Source of the DNA: Akkermansiaceae bacterium UBA4589
GTDB taxonomy: Bacteria > Verrucomicrobiota > Verrucomicrobiia > Verrucomicrobiales > Akkermansiaceae
NCBI GenBank assembly: GCA_002387565.1
Contig: DGJT01000038.1
Span: 13,636 to 77,635 of the forward strand
Reading direction: 5' to 3'
Length of the DNA stretch: 64,000 nt
Part shown: in pieces, positions 1-8,391 of the stretch
Numbering within the stretch: position 1 is the first letter of the stretch
Layout of the letters: the number at the start of each line of letters is the position of its first letter
The notes under the pieces: model-generated
Database searches by the model: none
What the model was told of the DNA's origin: nothing
Seen by the model: only the letters and a program-made list of their open reading frames with translations
Translations under genes and position numbers: made by a program

Positions 1-2
1 TA

Positions 3-1016
3 TCTATTGCGCCTAAGATGATACTTAAGCTCATCTCGCTTAAGCTTGGTCAGCCGATTCGTAGTGCGGAGGAAGTCCACAAACTCAACGAACTCCACGG
101 AGCCAAAAAAGGCGTACCCACTATGGGAGGGATTCTGATTATCACTGGGGTATGGGTATCTGTGTTGCTAGCGGCTAAGTTAGATAATACGTTTATTTGG
201 GTCACTCTGTTTGGGATGACGAGTTTAGCTATACTGGGTTTTATGGATGATTATCTCAAGATTAAGCATCAAAACTCCAAAGGGGTCAGCTCCAGAGGTA
301 AGCTCATTGCGCAAGCTCTCATTGGTTTAGCAGTGATGTTCATGTTGCAATTCAGCCCAGAGTCAGCGAATTACCAATTAATCAAAGAGCCTTTATCATG
401 GGGTGCTTTATGTGTGCCGCTGATGAAACAACCTCTCTGGGAAATGGGTTGGTTATACATCATCTTTGGTGCGGCAGTGATGATTGCCATGTCTAATGTG
501 GTGAACCTCACTGACGGCTTAGATGGACTAGCTACAGGTTGTAGTCTCTCTGCTATTTTTGCCTACGCTATCATGGCTTATCTAGCGCATCATTATGTGA
601 TTGCTAATGAGTATCTATCTATCCCACAAAACCCTAATTTGGGCGAATTACTCGTCTTTCTCTCGGCTCTGGCTGGAGCGTGTTTTGCCTTTATGTGGTA
701 CAACTGCCATCCAGCCCAAGTCTTCATGGGTGACACAGGTTCACTAGCTATAGGCGGAGCCTTAGGTGTCGTGGCTATAGCGATTAAGCAAGAGCTCATG
801 CTCTTTGTCGTGTGTGCTGTTTTCGTCATCGAAGGCCTCTCAGTCGTCATTCAAATCATAGGCTTCAAAACCACCGGCAAAAGAGTCTTCAAAATGGCGC
901 CCATCCACCACCACTTCGAATTATTAGGTTGGAAAGAAACTCAAGTGACCACGCGTTTTTGGATGATATCGTTTTTTTGTGCAGTGATCGGACTCCTCAT
1001 CTTAAAGATCGTTTAA
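3..1016 (+). CDS. mraY: MraY phospho-MurNAc-pentapeptide transferase (5' partial)
   Basis: Transfers phospho-MurNAc-pentapeptide from UDP to undecaprenyl phosphate, making lipid I on the inner face of the cytoplasmic membrane. The frame is open to the left edge, and the residues before the first ATG (position 18) already read as MraY sequence (SIAPKMILKL), so the true start lies outside the window. Visible family motifs are PTMGGILI, the Asp-rich GFMDDYLKI, NLTDGLDGLA, FMGDTGSLAIGG and the PIHHHFELLGW histidine motif. Many hydrophobic segments fit the ten-helix fold. It is followed by a 352-bp repeat-rich gap and then murD, so the two cell-wall genes are probably not tightly co-translated. 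Confidence 0.96.
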   Translation, partial: SIAPKMILKLISLKLGQPIRSAEEVHKLNELHGAKKGVPTMGGILIITGVWVSVLLAAKLDNTFIWVTLFGMTSLAILGFMDDYLKIKHQNSKGVSSRGKLIAQALIGLAVMFMLQFSPESANYQLIKEPLSWGALCVPLMKQPLWEMGWLYIIFGAAVMIAMSNVVNLTDGLDGLATGCSLSAIFAYAIMAYLAHHYVIANEYLSIPQNPNLGELLVFLSALAGACFAFMWYNCHPAQVFMGDTGSLAIGGALGVVAIAIKQELMLFVVCAVFVIEGLSVVIQIIGFKTTGKRVFKMAPIHHHFELLGWKETQVTTRFWMISFFCAVIGLLILKIV

Positions 1017-1368
1017 CAAGGTTCTTTTGGGTTAAAAATGCACTAACTTAAACTTTCGCGGTTCTCAGGAATGTTTTGTATTCATTCCGCTTCCACGGTT
1101 TTAAGTTAGCACATTTTTCATCCCAAAACTCCGCTTGTTAAATGTAGTAGACTACACTCACCCTCAAAATATTCTTGCGCTGACTTTTCTCATCCAAAAC
1201 TCCGCTTGTTAAATAAAGTGTGTTCACTGCGCTCCACGGTTGCTCGATAAACCTCTTTCTCATCTAAAACTCCTCTTGTTAAATGAAGTAGGCTATACTC
1301 ACCTCAAAATATTTTTGCGCTGGCTTTTTTCTGTGTTTTTGGTGGGTTCTGTGGTTTAAACAAAAGTA
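1017..1368. repeat. Gene-free gap with fold-back element and direct repeats
   Basis: No gene is visible. The left part (1020-1132) is a long imperfect inverted repeat. The inner arm CACTAACTTAAA (1041-1052) pairs with TTTAAGTTAG (1100-1109), AAAAATG pairs with CATTTTT, and the outer CTTTTGGG pairs with CCCAAAA. A smaller internal hairpin is formed by GGAATG/CATTCC. The right part has three copies of a unit beginning CATC(C)AAAACTCCGCTTGT (about 1119, 1191 and 1261); the first and third are alike over about 70 bp. A tail TTTCTGTGTTTTTGGTGGG at about 1329 recurs at 26924. The gap between fabI and hprK holds a related element. Confidence 0.7.
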
Positions 1369-2748
1369 ATGAAAATAACAAATTCTACTTATGCGGTTTT
1401 AGGGGCGGGGGCTAGTGGTCGTGCGGCTGCTGAGTTGTTGCTGGCGCATGGTGCTAGTGCTGTGGATTTGATAGATGCTCAGCTTCAGTCTGGTGCATGG
1501 TTGGAGTCTTTGCCTGCGGGGATGAGTGTCATGACTCTGGATAGCGAAGAGGTGCAATCTAGTTATGCAGGGATGGTGGTCAGTCCAGGGGTTGATATGG
1601 AGTCTGATTGGTTTAAGCAAGTAGCTGCGCTTGCGCAAACACCAGTGATTGGGGAGCTTGAGTTGGCATGGTCTGTGCGCGGTGATTATTTGCAACCAGT
1701 AGCTACAGAGGGTTCTCATGTGCCACAGTACATTGCGGTTACAGGTACTAATGGCAAGACGACGACCGTTGAGCTCATAGCGCATATTCTACAGGGTTTA
1801 GGCTTAAGAGCTCAATTATGTGGTAATCATGGCAAGCCATTGAGTCGTTGTTGGTTGGATTATGTTAATGAACCTTTTGAGGTGGCGGTGATTGAGGTGA
1901 GTTCATTTCAGCTTGAGACGATTGAGACATTTGCACCAGAAGTAGCTGTATGCCTAGCTATTGAGCCGGATCACTTAGATAGGTACAAAAGTTATGATGA
2001 CTATGAAGCCGCTAAATTAAAAATCTTTGATTTTCAGAATAAGGAGTGTCGGGCTATTATCGATGCTAATATTCAATTATCTAGCTTAGCTGCTATTGAA
2101 ACTGTTTCTAATCAGGCGCTGGCTGAATCTGATTGGATGGTCAAGGGGGAGAAGGTTTTTTTCCAAGATGAGCTCTATGTAGATGTAGGTGATATTGATT
2201 GGGCAGGTGGGCATCAAGTGCTGAATCTAGCTTATGCGATAGCCTCATTGCAGGACTATTTAGTCGATGTACCAAGAACGGAGTTGTTAAGTATTTTGGA
2301 AAGTTTCAATATACCTGCTTTTCGCTGTCAAAAAGTAGCCACAATCAAAGGTGTTTCTTACTACAACGATTCTAAAGCGACGAATATTGATTCGGTAGCC
2401 AAAGCCTTGCATGGGTTAAAAGCCAAGGAAGGCGGCTCTATTATCTGGATTGCAGGAGGTAAAGACAAAGGTTTGAATTATCAGCCTCTCTTGCCGTTGG
2501 TTGAGAATAAGGTTGAGCAAGCCTTTTTTATAGGTGAAATTGGGGATGAGCTAGTGAGTTTATTTGAGCCTGTGACCGCGGTGGAAAATTCTAAAACCTT
2601 AGATGTTGCGGTTCAAAGAGCTTGCCAAGTTGCCTCTGAAAATGACATAGTGTTATTCTCTGCTGGAACTTCTTCGTTTGATCAGTTTAGTTCCTATGTA
2701 GAGAGAGGAGAGGCGTTTAATAGCTTACTAAAAAAATATAATTCATGA
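1369..2748 (+). CDS. murD: MurD UDP-N-acetylmuramoylalanine--D-glutamate ligase
   Basis: Cytoplasmic ATP-dependent ligase adding D-glutamate to UDP-MurNAc-L-Ala in peptidoglycan precursor synthesis. At 459 aa it is the usual length. The N-terminal domain begins with a Rossmann-like glycine motif (VLGAGASGRAA, residues 9-19). The ATP loop GTNGKTTT is at about residues 125-132, the central domain carries EVSSFQLE and EPDHLDRY, and the C-terminal domain has YNDSKATNIDS and WIAGGKDKG. The stop overlaps the next start (ATGA), so the LysM gene is translationally coupled. No Shine-Dalgarno sequence precedes the ATG. Confidence 0.96.
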   Translation: MKITNSTYAVLGAGASGRAAAELLLAHGASAVDLIDAQLQSGAWLESLPAGMSVMTLDSEEVQSSYAGMVVSPGVDMESDWFKQVAALAQTPVIGELELAWSVRGDYLQPVATEGSHVPQYIAVTGTNGKTTTVELIAHILQGLGLRAQLCGNHGKPLSRCWLDYVNEPFEVAVIEVSSFQLETIETFAPEVAVCLAIEPDHLDRYKSYDDYEAAKLKIFDFQNKECRAIIDANIQLSSLAAIETVSNQALAESDWMVKGEKVFFQDELYVDVGDIDWAGGHQVLNLAYAIASLQDYLVDVPRTELLSILESFNIPAFRCQKVATIKGVSYYNDSKATNIDSVAKALHGLKAKEGGSIIWIAGGKDKGLNYQPLLPLVENKVEQAFFIGEIGDELVSLFEPVTAVENSKTLDVAVQRACQVASENDIVLFSAGTSSFDQFSSYVERGEAFNSLLKKYNS

Positions 2749-3704
2749 TGATGTCAGAACAGAAAACTTACTTAGGGTTTAAAGGGAATTTATGGATACT
2801 ATTGGTAATCAATGCTTTGATTGTAGTTGCTCTAATTTGGCACTTTAAATCTTATGAAGCTAATAAAGAACAAGAGGCAATGTTGAATAAGTCAGTAACT
2901 CAGAAACCAGCACCAGAAAAAACTCAACAAGCTAAGCAGGAAAAACCAAGTAAACCTACAGTTAAGAAACAAGTAGCTACTAAAGAAACGACGGTTAAAG
3001 AAACAGCGACTAAGACACCCAAAACTGAAACTACAAAAATCCTTAAAACCTATCTAGTTCAAGAGGGGGATAGTTACGCTAGCTTAGCTCAAACCCTAGG
3101 TATTTCATCACAAGATTTATACCAACTAAATCATGGGATGCCTCTGGATACAGGAGTGCTGATTATGTTGCCAGATGGTCCAGCTACAAGTAGCGATAAA
3201 GAGCTAGTGACCACAACTCTTAATGATTCTAAAAAGCAAGCCACTACACTAACCAAAGAAAAAGTCAAAAAAGAGGCTAAGAAAAAAATCCCAACCACCT
3301 TACCAGCTGAATTACCAACCGCAGAAGCTAAAAATACAGAGGTTCTTTACCACACAGTGGTCAAGGGTGACACCCTCTATTCTATTGGCAAAAAATATAA
3401 GCTCAGTGTTGATGAATTAGTCAAACTCAATGGGCTGAGTCAATCGCAGGCTAATTTAGGTCAAAAGCTCGTAGTTTCACAAACTCTGACAACCGCTAGT
3501 GATCAACCATTAAAACCTGAACCTTTAACTGTCGAAGTAGGAACTCCTGTTGTGCAAACACAGGCACAATGGCATACAGTGAGCAAAGGGGAAACACTCT
3601 GGGGAATTTCACAAAAATATAAAATTTCAGTAGATGAATTGAAAAAGCTGAACAATATTTCAAATAACCAAGTGAATATTGGGCAAAAGTTACAAGTAAA
3701 ATGA
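2745..3704 (+). CDS. Membrane-anchored triple-LysM protein
   Basis: A likely peptidoglycan-binding protein. One membrane segment (about residues 16-34, LWILLVINALIVVALIW) is followed by a Lys/Thr/Glu-rich linker (about 35-100). Three LysM modules follow, starting near residues 102 (YLVQEGDSYASLAQ), 203 (YHTVVKGDTLYSIGKKY) and 277 (WHTVSKGETLWGISQKY). The first is divergent, while the last two are canonical with KLN and NIGQKL endings. It overlaps murD by 4 nt and the next gene by 4 nt. A LysM gene after murD occupies the place where ftsW often lies; no catalytic domain is present, so a wall-binding or division-scaffold role is inference. Confidence 0.85.
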   Translation: MMMSEQKTYLGFKGNLWILLVINALIVVALIWHFKSYEANKEQEAMLNKSVTQKPAPEKTQQAKQEKPSKPTVKKQVATKETTVKETATKTPKTETTKILKTYLVQEGDSYASLAQTLGISSQDLYQLNHGMPLDTGVLIMLPDGPATSSDKELVTTTLNDSKKQATTLTKEKVKKEAKKKIPTTLPAELPTAEAKNTEVLYHTVVKGDTLYSIGKKYKLSVDELVKLNGLSQSQANLGQKLVVSQTLTTASDQPLKPEPLTVEVGTPVVQTQAQWHTVSKGETLWGISQKYKISVDELKKLNNISNNQVNIGQKLQVK

Positions 3705-4189
3705 TAACATTTGTTAGAGCTAATTTATTAGATCTGGATCATTCTCAGGCTATAGTAAGTCTCCTAGATGAGTATGCTTCTAGTCGAGAGGGTGGCGGAG
3801 AAAGTCTAAGTGATATATCAAAACAACGATTGCCTCAAGCTTTAGCCCAACGAAGCTTTTGTCATATAGTGTTAGCTTATCACAATGAAAAACCAGCAGG
3901 TCTTGCTATATGTTTTGAAAGTTTTTCGACTTTTAGTTGTAAGGCTATTTTGAATATTCATGATTTTATGATTGCTTCCCAATATAGAGGTCAAGGTTTG
4001 AGTAAAAAGCTGCTAAAAGAAGTTGAAATTCTCGCCCAAGAATTAGACTGTTGTAAAATCACTCTAGAGGTTTTAGAGAATAATAAAATAGCTAGAAATG
4101 CTTACCATAGTTGTGGCTTTAATTCTTATGAATTGAAGCCTGAATTCGGCAGAGCTCTGTTCTACGAGAAGAAGCTTGCAACTCATTAA
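3701..4189 (+). CDS. GNAT-family N-acetyltransferase
   Basis: A 162-aa protein with the GNAT acetyl-CoA fold. The pyrophosphate-binding loop is visible as QYRGQGLSKKLL (about residues 96-107), followed by the typical C-terminal strand-helix ITLEVLENNKIARNAYHSCGF. The substrate cannot be told from sequence. The start overlaps the LysM stop (ATGA), so it belongs to the murD transcript. It may acetylate a small molecule or a protein; nothing here ties it to the cell wall beyond position. Confidence 0.85.
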   Translation: MITFVRANLLDLDHSQAIVSLLDEYASSREGGGESLSDISKQRLPQALAQRSFCHIVLAYHNEKPAGLAICFESFSTFSCKAILNIHDFMIASQYRGQGLSKKLLKEVEILAQELDCCKITLEVLENNKIARNAYHSCGFNSYELKPEFGRALFYEKKLATH

Positions 4190-4204
4190 GCTAGAGCTTA
4201 TCTT
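4176..4204 (+). promoter_or_regulatory. Promoter for argH
   Basis: TTGCAA (4176-4181), a 17-bp spacer and TATCTT (4199-4204) lie 16 bp before the argH ATG, overlapping the end of the GNAT gene. The predicted start site leaves a leader of only about 10 nt with no Shine-Dalgarno sequence. The TATCTT -10 box is shared with the argD promoter. Confidence 0.55.
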
Positions 4205-4220
4205 TTGAAAAAATAACAAT

Positions 4221-5591
4221 ATGATGTGGAAGGGTAGATTTAGCGAGCAAACGGCAGAATTAGTAGTCAAGTATACAGAGTCTATTTCTTATGATAGGCG
4301 TTTGTATGCCTATGATATAGCGGGCTCTATTGCACATGCTAGAGCCCAGGTAGGAGCAGGGACCTTGAGTCAAGATGAGTTTGAGCTGATTGAAGCTGGG
4401 CTACTATCTATTAAAGAATCAATTGAAGCAGGAGAATTCACATGGTCTAAGGAATTAGAAGATGTGCATATGAATATTGAGTCTGAGCTTACTAAGCGCA
4501 TTGGGCCAGTAGGTGCTAAACTGCATGCAGCACGTTCACGTAATGACCAAGTGGCTACAGATACGCGCCTCTACACTCGTGAGGCTTGTGAGGTGATTCT
4601 CGATGAACTCAAAAATTTACAAACAGCTCTCGTAGAAAAAGCGACCGAATATCAAGAAGTCGTGATGCCAGGCTATACCCATTTACAGCGTGGTCAACCA
4701 GTAAGTATGGCACATCATTTGCTGGCTTATGTTGAGATGCTAGAGCGTGATGCACAGCGTTTAGCGCAGGCTAAAACTCGCCTCAATATCTCTCCATTAG
4801 GATCAGGTGCGCTTGCAGGGTCGACGATCTGTTTAGATCGTGAGCAGGTGGCTCATGAATTAGGTTTTGATTCTGTGTCGCAGAACTCTATGGATGCCAT
4901 TGCAGACAGAGATTATATCTTAGAAGTGTTATTTGATATTTCACTTATTGGAGCGCATTTATCACGCTTGAGTGAGGACTTAATCCTCTGGTCTAGTGCT
5001 GAATTTGGTTTTGTTGTATTGGCTGATGCGCATACAACTGGCTCATCGCTAATGCCACAGAAAAAGAACCCTGATATTGCAGAAATCACACGTGGCAAGA
5101 CGGGTCGCCTCTATGGTAATCTTATGGCGGTACTTACAGCTGTCAAAGGTCTGCCTCTAACTTACAACCGTGATTTACAAGAGGACAAAGAGCCTTTATT
5201 TGATGCTGTAGATACCATTGTGATGGCGCTTGCTGTCAATGCTGAGCAAATGCGTGGCATGACTGTGATGAAGGAGCGTTGCCTGATTGCGGCGAGTGAC
5301 TCCATGCTGCTAGCTACAGATTTAGCTGATTATTTAGTCCGTGAGGGAGTAGCGTTTAGAGATGCTCATGAAATTGTAGGTAGTGCTGTCGCTATCGCTA
5401 TTGAGCAAGGAATAGAGTTGTCATCTTTACCGCAAACTACATGGGCAGAATTGCATCCAGTTTTGGACAAAGATTTATCCTTTATTTTTAACTTAAAAGC
5501 AGCTCTCGAAGCTCGCGATAATCCAGGTGCTCCAGCACCTAAGCAAGTAGCTATTCAGCTTGCTCGTTGGCAAACTGCGCTAAGCGAATAA
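4221..5591 (+). CDS. argH: ArgH argininosuccinate lyase
   Basis: Cleaves argininosuccinate to arginine and fumarate, the last step of arginine synthesis, in the cytoplasm. The 456-aa length is normal. Diagnostic motifs are the N-terminal MWKGRF, SRNDQVATD, GYTHLQRGQPVS and the fumarase/aspartase superfamily signature GSSLMPQKKNPD at about residues 274-285, which includes the mobile catalytic serine loop. Two in-frame ATGs (4221, 4224) are possible starts. argD lies 7 kb downstream on the same strand with a very similar promoter. tatC begins 4 bp after the stop. Confidence 0.97.
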   Translation: MMWKGRFSEQTAELVVKYTESISYDRRLYAYDIAGSIAHARAQVGAGTLSQDEFELIEAGLLSIKESIEAGEFTWSKELEDVHMNIESELTKRIGPVGAKLHAARSRNDQVATDTRLYTREACEVILDELKNLQTALVEKATEYQEVVMPGYTHLQRGQPVSMAHHLLAYVEMLERDAQRLAQAKTRLNISPLGSGALAGSTICLDREQVAHELGFDSVSQNSMDAIADRDYILEVLFDISLIGAHLSRLSEDLILWSSAEFGFVVLADAHTTGSSLMPQKKNPDIAEITRGKTGRLYGNLMAVLTAVKGLPLTYNRDLQEDKEPLFDAVDTIVMALAVNAEQMRGMTVMKERCLIAASDSMLLATDLADYLVREGVAFRDAHEIVGSAVAIAIEQGIELSSLPQTTWAELHPVLDKDLSFIFNLKAALEARDNPGAPAPKQVAIQLARWQTALSE

Positions 5592-5595
5592 AAAT

Positions 5596-6894
5596 ATGTT
5601 TTTTTGGTTAGATGTTTTGCGCGATAGAATTCGTGCTGGAAAAGATGCTGAGATTAATAAATCATTTTTTCAGCATCTAGAAGACCTACGCTCCACTATT
5701 TTTTGGATAGTAGTAACCTTGGTGGTTTCTTTTGCCATTTGTTGGTGGTTTAGAGCTCCTCTCATGGAGGTGATGAAGCGTCCTATTTATGCCGTTCTTG
5801 ATAGTAAAATTTCTCAGCAATTACCTAAACAAATTGACCTAAACACATGGAAGGAGGTAGATAGTAACTATCAGGCTATATTGCCGCTCAATAAGGAACA
5901 ACGAGCCTTCTACCTCTCGCAACTCGATACAGAGTCCAGCCACTTACTCGAAGCCAGAGTGCATTATTTGGCCATTTTATCCTTAGATATAGAACAGCAG
6001 AATCACTACCTAGCGAATAGTCCTAGTTTGAAGCCTCAAGTAGTAGAGATTCTAAAAAGCTGGATTGAGCACGGCATGGAGGAAAAAGGCTTTGTTGATT
6101 TATTCAAAAAACAAGGAAATTTTGGTGATAATGCTGTCATGGGTGCCTTTAAACCTACAGAGACATTCATGCTCTCCATTAAACTCGCTTTCTTTGAAGC
6201 CTTTGTTTTATCACTACCTATTACGCTATACCTCATCTTGCGCTTTGTGATACCAGGAATGCAAAAAAGGGAAAAAGATATTTTATTTAAATCCATATTT
6301 GTATCCCTATTTTTATTCGTGGCGGGTGTCTGTCTCTCTTATTTTGTAGTATTGCCTCGTGTTTTAGAATTCTTCTTTAATATGGGAGATTCTATAGGCG
6401 TGACTAATGAGTGGCGTATTGGTTACTATCTTGGGTTCGCAGCTAAATTTGTCTTAGCCTTTGGTTTAACCTTCCAGTTGCCAGTGGTGGTGATGGCTCT
6501 GGTTTATCTCGATGTGATTAGTTACTACACCATGTTGCGTAGCACTCGTTATGTGATTGCTGGTATCGTGGTGCTTTCCGCTTTAGTCATGCCCGGTGGC
6601 GAAGTGATTAGCTTGCTATCGTTAGCTGTACCGTTATTCTTACTCTATGCGCTTTGCATTTTATTTGCCTTTATCTATCAAAAGAAAAAAGAAAAACAAA
6701 TGGCAAAAGAAGACCTTGAATGGCATAAAATGCAAGAAGAGTACGAGCGAGAACACGATCGCCAAGTTAAATTAGAACTGCAAGAACTCGAAGAACAAGA
6801 GTATCAAGAAAGTAAAAGAAACAAAGGTATTCCCGCAAATGAAGAAGACGAATCCTCATTAGATGATGAAGAGGTAGATGAAAATAATAACTAA
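5596..6894 (+). CDS. tatC: TatC twin-arginine translocase subunit, enlarged
   Basis: The membrane receptor of the Tat pathway, recognising twin-arginine signal peptides of folded proteins. The N-terminal HLEDLRSTI motif (about 27-35) and six hydrophobic helices are present, including the FGLTFQLPVVV helix typical of TatC. It is 432 aa, against roughly 250 for most TatC. About 130 residues are inserted after helix 1 (about 65-195), and a highly charged Glu/Lys-rich tail of about 70 residues follows helix 6. No tatA or tatB is nearby. It starts 4 bp after argH, so co-transcription is likely. Confidence 0.92.
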   Translation: MFFWLDVLRDRIRAGKDAEINKSFFQHLEDLRSTIFWIVVTLVVSFAICWWFRAPLMEVMKRPIYAVLDSKISQQLPKQIDLNTWKEVDSNYQAILPLNKEQRAFYLSQLDTESSHLLEARVHYLAILSLDIEQQNHYLANSPSLKPQVVEILKSWIEHGMEEKGFVDLFKKQGNFGDNAVMGAFKPTETFMLSIKLAFFEAFVLSLPITLYLILRFVIPGMQKREKDILFKSIFVSLFLFVAGVCLSYFVVLPRVLEFFFNMGDSIGVTNEWRIGYYLGFAAKFVLAFGLTFQLPVVVMALVYLDVISYYTMLRSTRYVIAGIVVLSALVMPGGEVISLLSLAVPLFLLYALCILFAFIYQKKKEKQMAKEDLEWHKMQEEYEREHDRQVKLELQELEEQEYQESKRNKGIPANEEDESSLDDEEVDENNN

Positions 6895-6918
6895 TATTTT
6901 TATAATTGACTTTACTGT

Positions 6919-6940
6919 ATTTTCAGTATCTACTGAAAAT
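6919..6940. promoter_or_regulatory. Palindromic operator at the regulator start
   Basis: A perfect inverted repeat with 9-bp arms ATTTTCAGT (6919-6927) and ACTGAAAAT (6932-6940) separated by 4 bp. It ends 1 bp before the GTG start of the GbsR/MarR-type gene, and a TTGACT -35-like hexamer lies at 6906. An imperfect copy precedes the downstream operon (7488-7509). Position and symmetry suggest a binding site for the dimeric regulator and autorepression. Confidence 0.7.
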
Positions 6941-6941
6941 A

Positions 6942-7463
6942 GTGAGCGAAACAAATAAAAGTTTTCAAGAAATTAAGGATGAGTTTATTGCTCAGTGGGG
7001 TGCCTTAGGTACTAGCTGGGGGATTAATCGTACGATGGCTCAAATCCACGCCTTACTCATGGTGACTCCTGAGGTAATGAGCACAGATGAGATTATGGAA
7101 GACCTATCTATTAGTCGTGGGAATGCTCATACTAATCTTAAGGAATTAGTCGGTTGGGGCTTGATTCGTATCGTAGTTAAAAAAGGTGAGCGCAAAGAGT
7201 TTTTTGAAGCGGAGAAAGATGTCTGGAAGATGTTCACGATTATTATGAGTGAACGTCGTCGTCGAGAGGTTGACCCTATGGTAAATTTGTTAAATACCTA
7301 TGTGGATAATACGAATAATGCTAAGGGAATAGAGGTCGAAGCTTTTAACCATCAACTCAAAGAATTAGAGAAATTTGTTAGTTTTGCTAGTAATATGAGT
7401 GAGAAGATTGCCAAACTTAGTTACGGCCCAGCCATGAATCTAGCTGCTAAAGTATTAAAATAG
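6942..7463 (+). CDS. GbsR/MarR-type winged-helix regulator
   Basis: A 173-aa DNA-binding protein of the GbsR branch of the MarR superfamily. The helix-turn-helix is in TDEIMEDLSISRGNAHTNLKELVGWGLIRIV, given here as its two halves: TDEIMEDLSISRGN and AHTNLKELVGWGL. It is followed by a wing (KKGERKEFFEAEKDVWKMF) and a helical dimerisation tail. The GTG at 6942 (MSETNKSF) is preferred over an upstream TTG at 6906, because that TTG belongs to a promoter-like TTGACT and the palindrome lies between them. Known GbsR proteins are ligand-responsive repressors of osmoprotectant genes; the ligand here is unknown. It probably controls the operon that starts 55 bp downstream. Confidence 0.85.
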   Translation: MSETNKSFQEIKDEFIAQWGALGTSWGINRTMAQIHALLMVTPEVMSTDEIMEDLSISRGNAHTNLKELVGWGLIRIVVKKGERKEFFEAEKDVWKMFTIIMSERRRREVDPMVNLLNTYVDNTNNAKGIEVEAFNHQLKELEKFVSFASNMSEKIAKLSYGPAMNLAAKVLK

Positions 7464-7487
7464 GTAACTCGCCTTTTTTTAAGATAA

Positions 7488-7509
7488 ACTTTCAAAAATA
7501 ACTGAAAAT
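7488..7509. promoter_or_regulatory. Second, imperfect operator before the membrane operon
   Basis: The right half ACTGAAAAT (7501-7509) is identical to the operator at 6932-6940. The left half ACTTTCAAA (7488-7496) matches 6 of 9 bases of ATTTTCAGT, with the same 4-bp spacing. It lies 9 bp before the first gene of the seven-gene operon, which suggests control by the GbsR/MarR-type regulator. Confidence 0.55.
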
Positions 7510-7518
7510 ATTGAATCT

Positions 7519-7977
7519 ATGAAAATAAAAAATAATATCCAAAAAATAGAAGTTTTTTATGATGGTAATTGTGGGTTATGTGGCCAGTTTAAAAAATGGT
7601 TAGAAAAGGCAATTAAACCAGATATTGAATTATATTGCGTACCTTATGCTAGTGAGCAGGCCAGAGAGGTATTTCCTAAGATTGATAATTATCAGCCTAG
7701 TGAAAACCTAGTATTAAGAGCAGATGAACAAGATGTGTATTGCGGTGAGCAAGCTTGGGTTATCTGTCTTTATTGCACACGGCATTACCGTTGGCTTGCG
7801 CGCATTATGCGTCAACCACGTTGCTTGCTAAAAGCGCGCAAAGTCGCCTTATGTGTAGCAAAAAACCGTTATCGCATCAGCAAGCTACTCCTGCAAGAGC
7901 GAGCTACCGTAGTGGATGATTATTTAGAAACTGAGCAGGAAGAGGTCAACTGCCAAGACAAACAATGTAAGTTTTAA
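7519..7977 (+). CDS. DCC-family thiol-disulfide protein (DUF393)
   Basis: A 152-aa thioredoxin-fold protein of the DCC family. The defining N-terminal motif is present as VFYDGNCGLCGQFKKWL, with the CxxC pair at about residues 18-21. The central SENLVLRADEQDVYCGEQAW is the usual continuation. The C-terminal part is basic and ends in a Cys-containing tail (NCQDKQCKF). Family members are predicted to exchange thiols and disulfides, but substrates are not established. It is the first gene of a seven-gene run; its stop overlaps the next start by 1 nt. Confidence 0.85.
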   Translation: MKIKNNIQKIEVFYDGNCGLCGQFKKWLEKAIKPDIELYCVPYASEQAREVFPKIDNYQPSENLVLRADEQDVYCGEQAWVICLYCTRHYRWLARIMRQPRCLLKARKVALCVAKNRYRISKLLLQERATVVDDYLETEQEEVNCQDKQCKF

Positions 7978-8387
7978 TGATGAATGTCATAATGATAGAA
8001 TGGGCGGTGCGTTTAGCGGGAGTAGTATTGCTACTTATTGCAGTAGCGAATATTTTTGCTCCTAAGAAACTAAATTGGGTATCAAATCTGGCTAAAACTG
8101 AGCCATTTTTTCAGCAAGTCTTTATTGTACATGCTGTTTACATCGTGGGGGTATTAATATTTGCTGCACTCACCTGCCTGATGGCTACTGATGAATTAAT
8201 AGCCCAAGAGAGCTTTATGGCTAAAAGTTTTTGTGTATTTTTTGCTCTGTTTTGGGGAGCTAGAGTGGTGTTGCAGTTCACTTATTATGATAGAGGTTTT
8301 ATTAAGCAAAACTTAGTGTGGAGTTTAGTTTTTGGGGTGGCATTTGCCTATTTGGCCGGTGTTTTTTTATTAGTAATAATTAGGTAA
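7977..8387 (+). CDS. Small four-helix membrane protein, paralogue A
   Basis: A 136-aa integral membrane protein with about four hydrophobic segments (residues about 8-27, 47-66, 78-98, 112-134). No family was recognised. It is clearly related to the protein at 9349-9786: both share the order RLAG/KLAG, a LNW/LDW turn, QVF/QLF followed by YIVG/YILG, and WGARVVLQF/WWTVRLLMQF. It lies between the DCC protein and the SRPBCC protein with a 1-nt overlap upstream and a 4-bp gap downstream. Confidence 0.75.
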   Translation: MMNVIMIEWAVRLAGVVLLLIAVANIFAPKKLNWVSNLAKTEPFFQQVFIVHAVYIVGVLIFAALTCLMATDELIAQESFMAKSFCVFFALFWGARVVLQFTYYDRGFIKQNLVWSLVFGVAFAYLAGVFLLVIIR

Positions 8388-8391
8388 AGAG

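Noticed and set aside
1119..1330. CRISPR array
   Set aside because: Only three imperfect repeats of unequal length without regular spacers or cas genes.
1399..1785. 128-codon minus-strand frame opposite murD
   Set aside because: Lies entirely within murD; its composition (His/Arg/Ser rich) is that of an antisense frame.
6906..6941. Upstream TTG start for the GbsR/MarR-type gene
   Set aside because: It would translate through the palindrome, and the TTG is better read as part of a -35-like TTGACT; the GTG at 6942 gives a family-like N-terminus.
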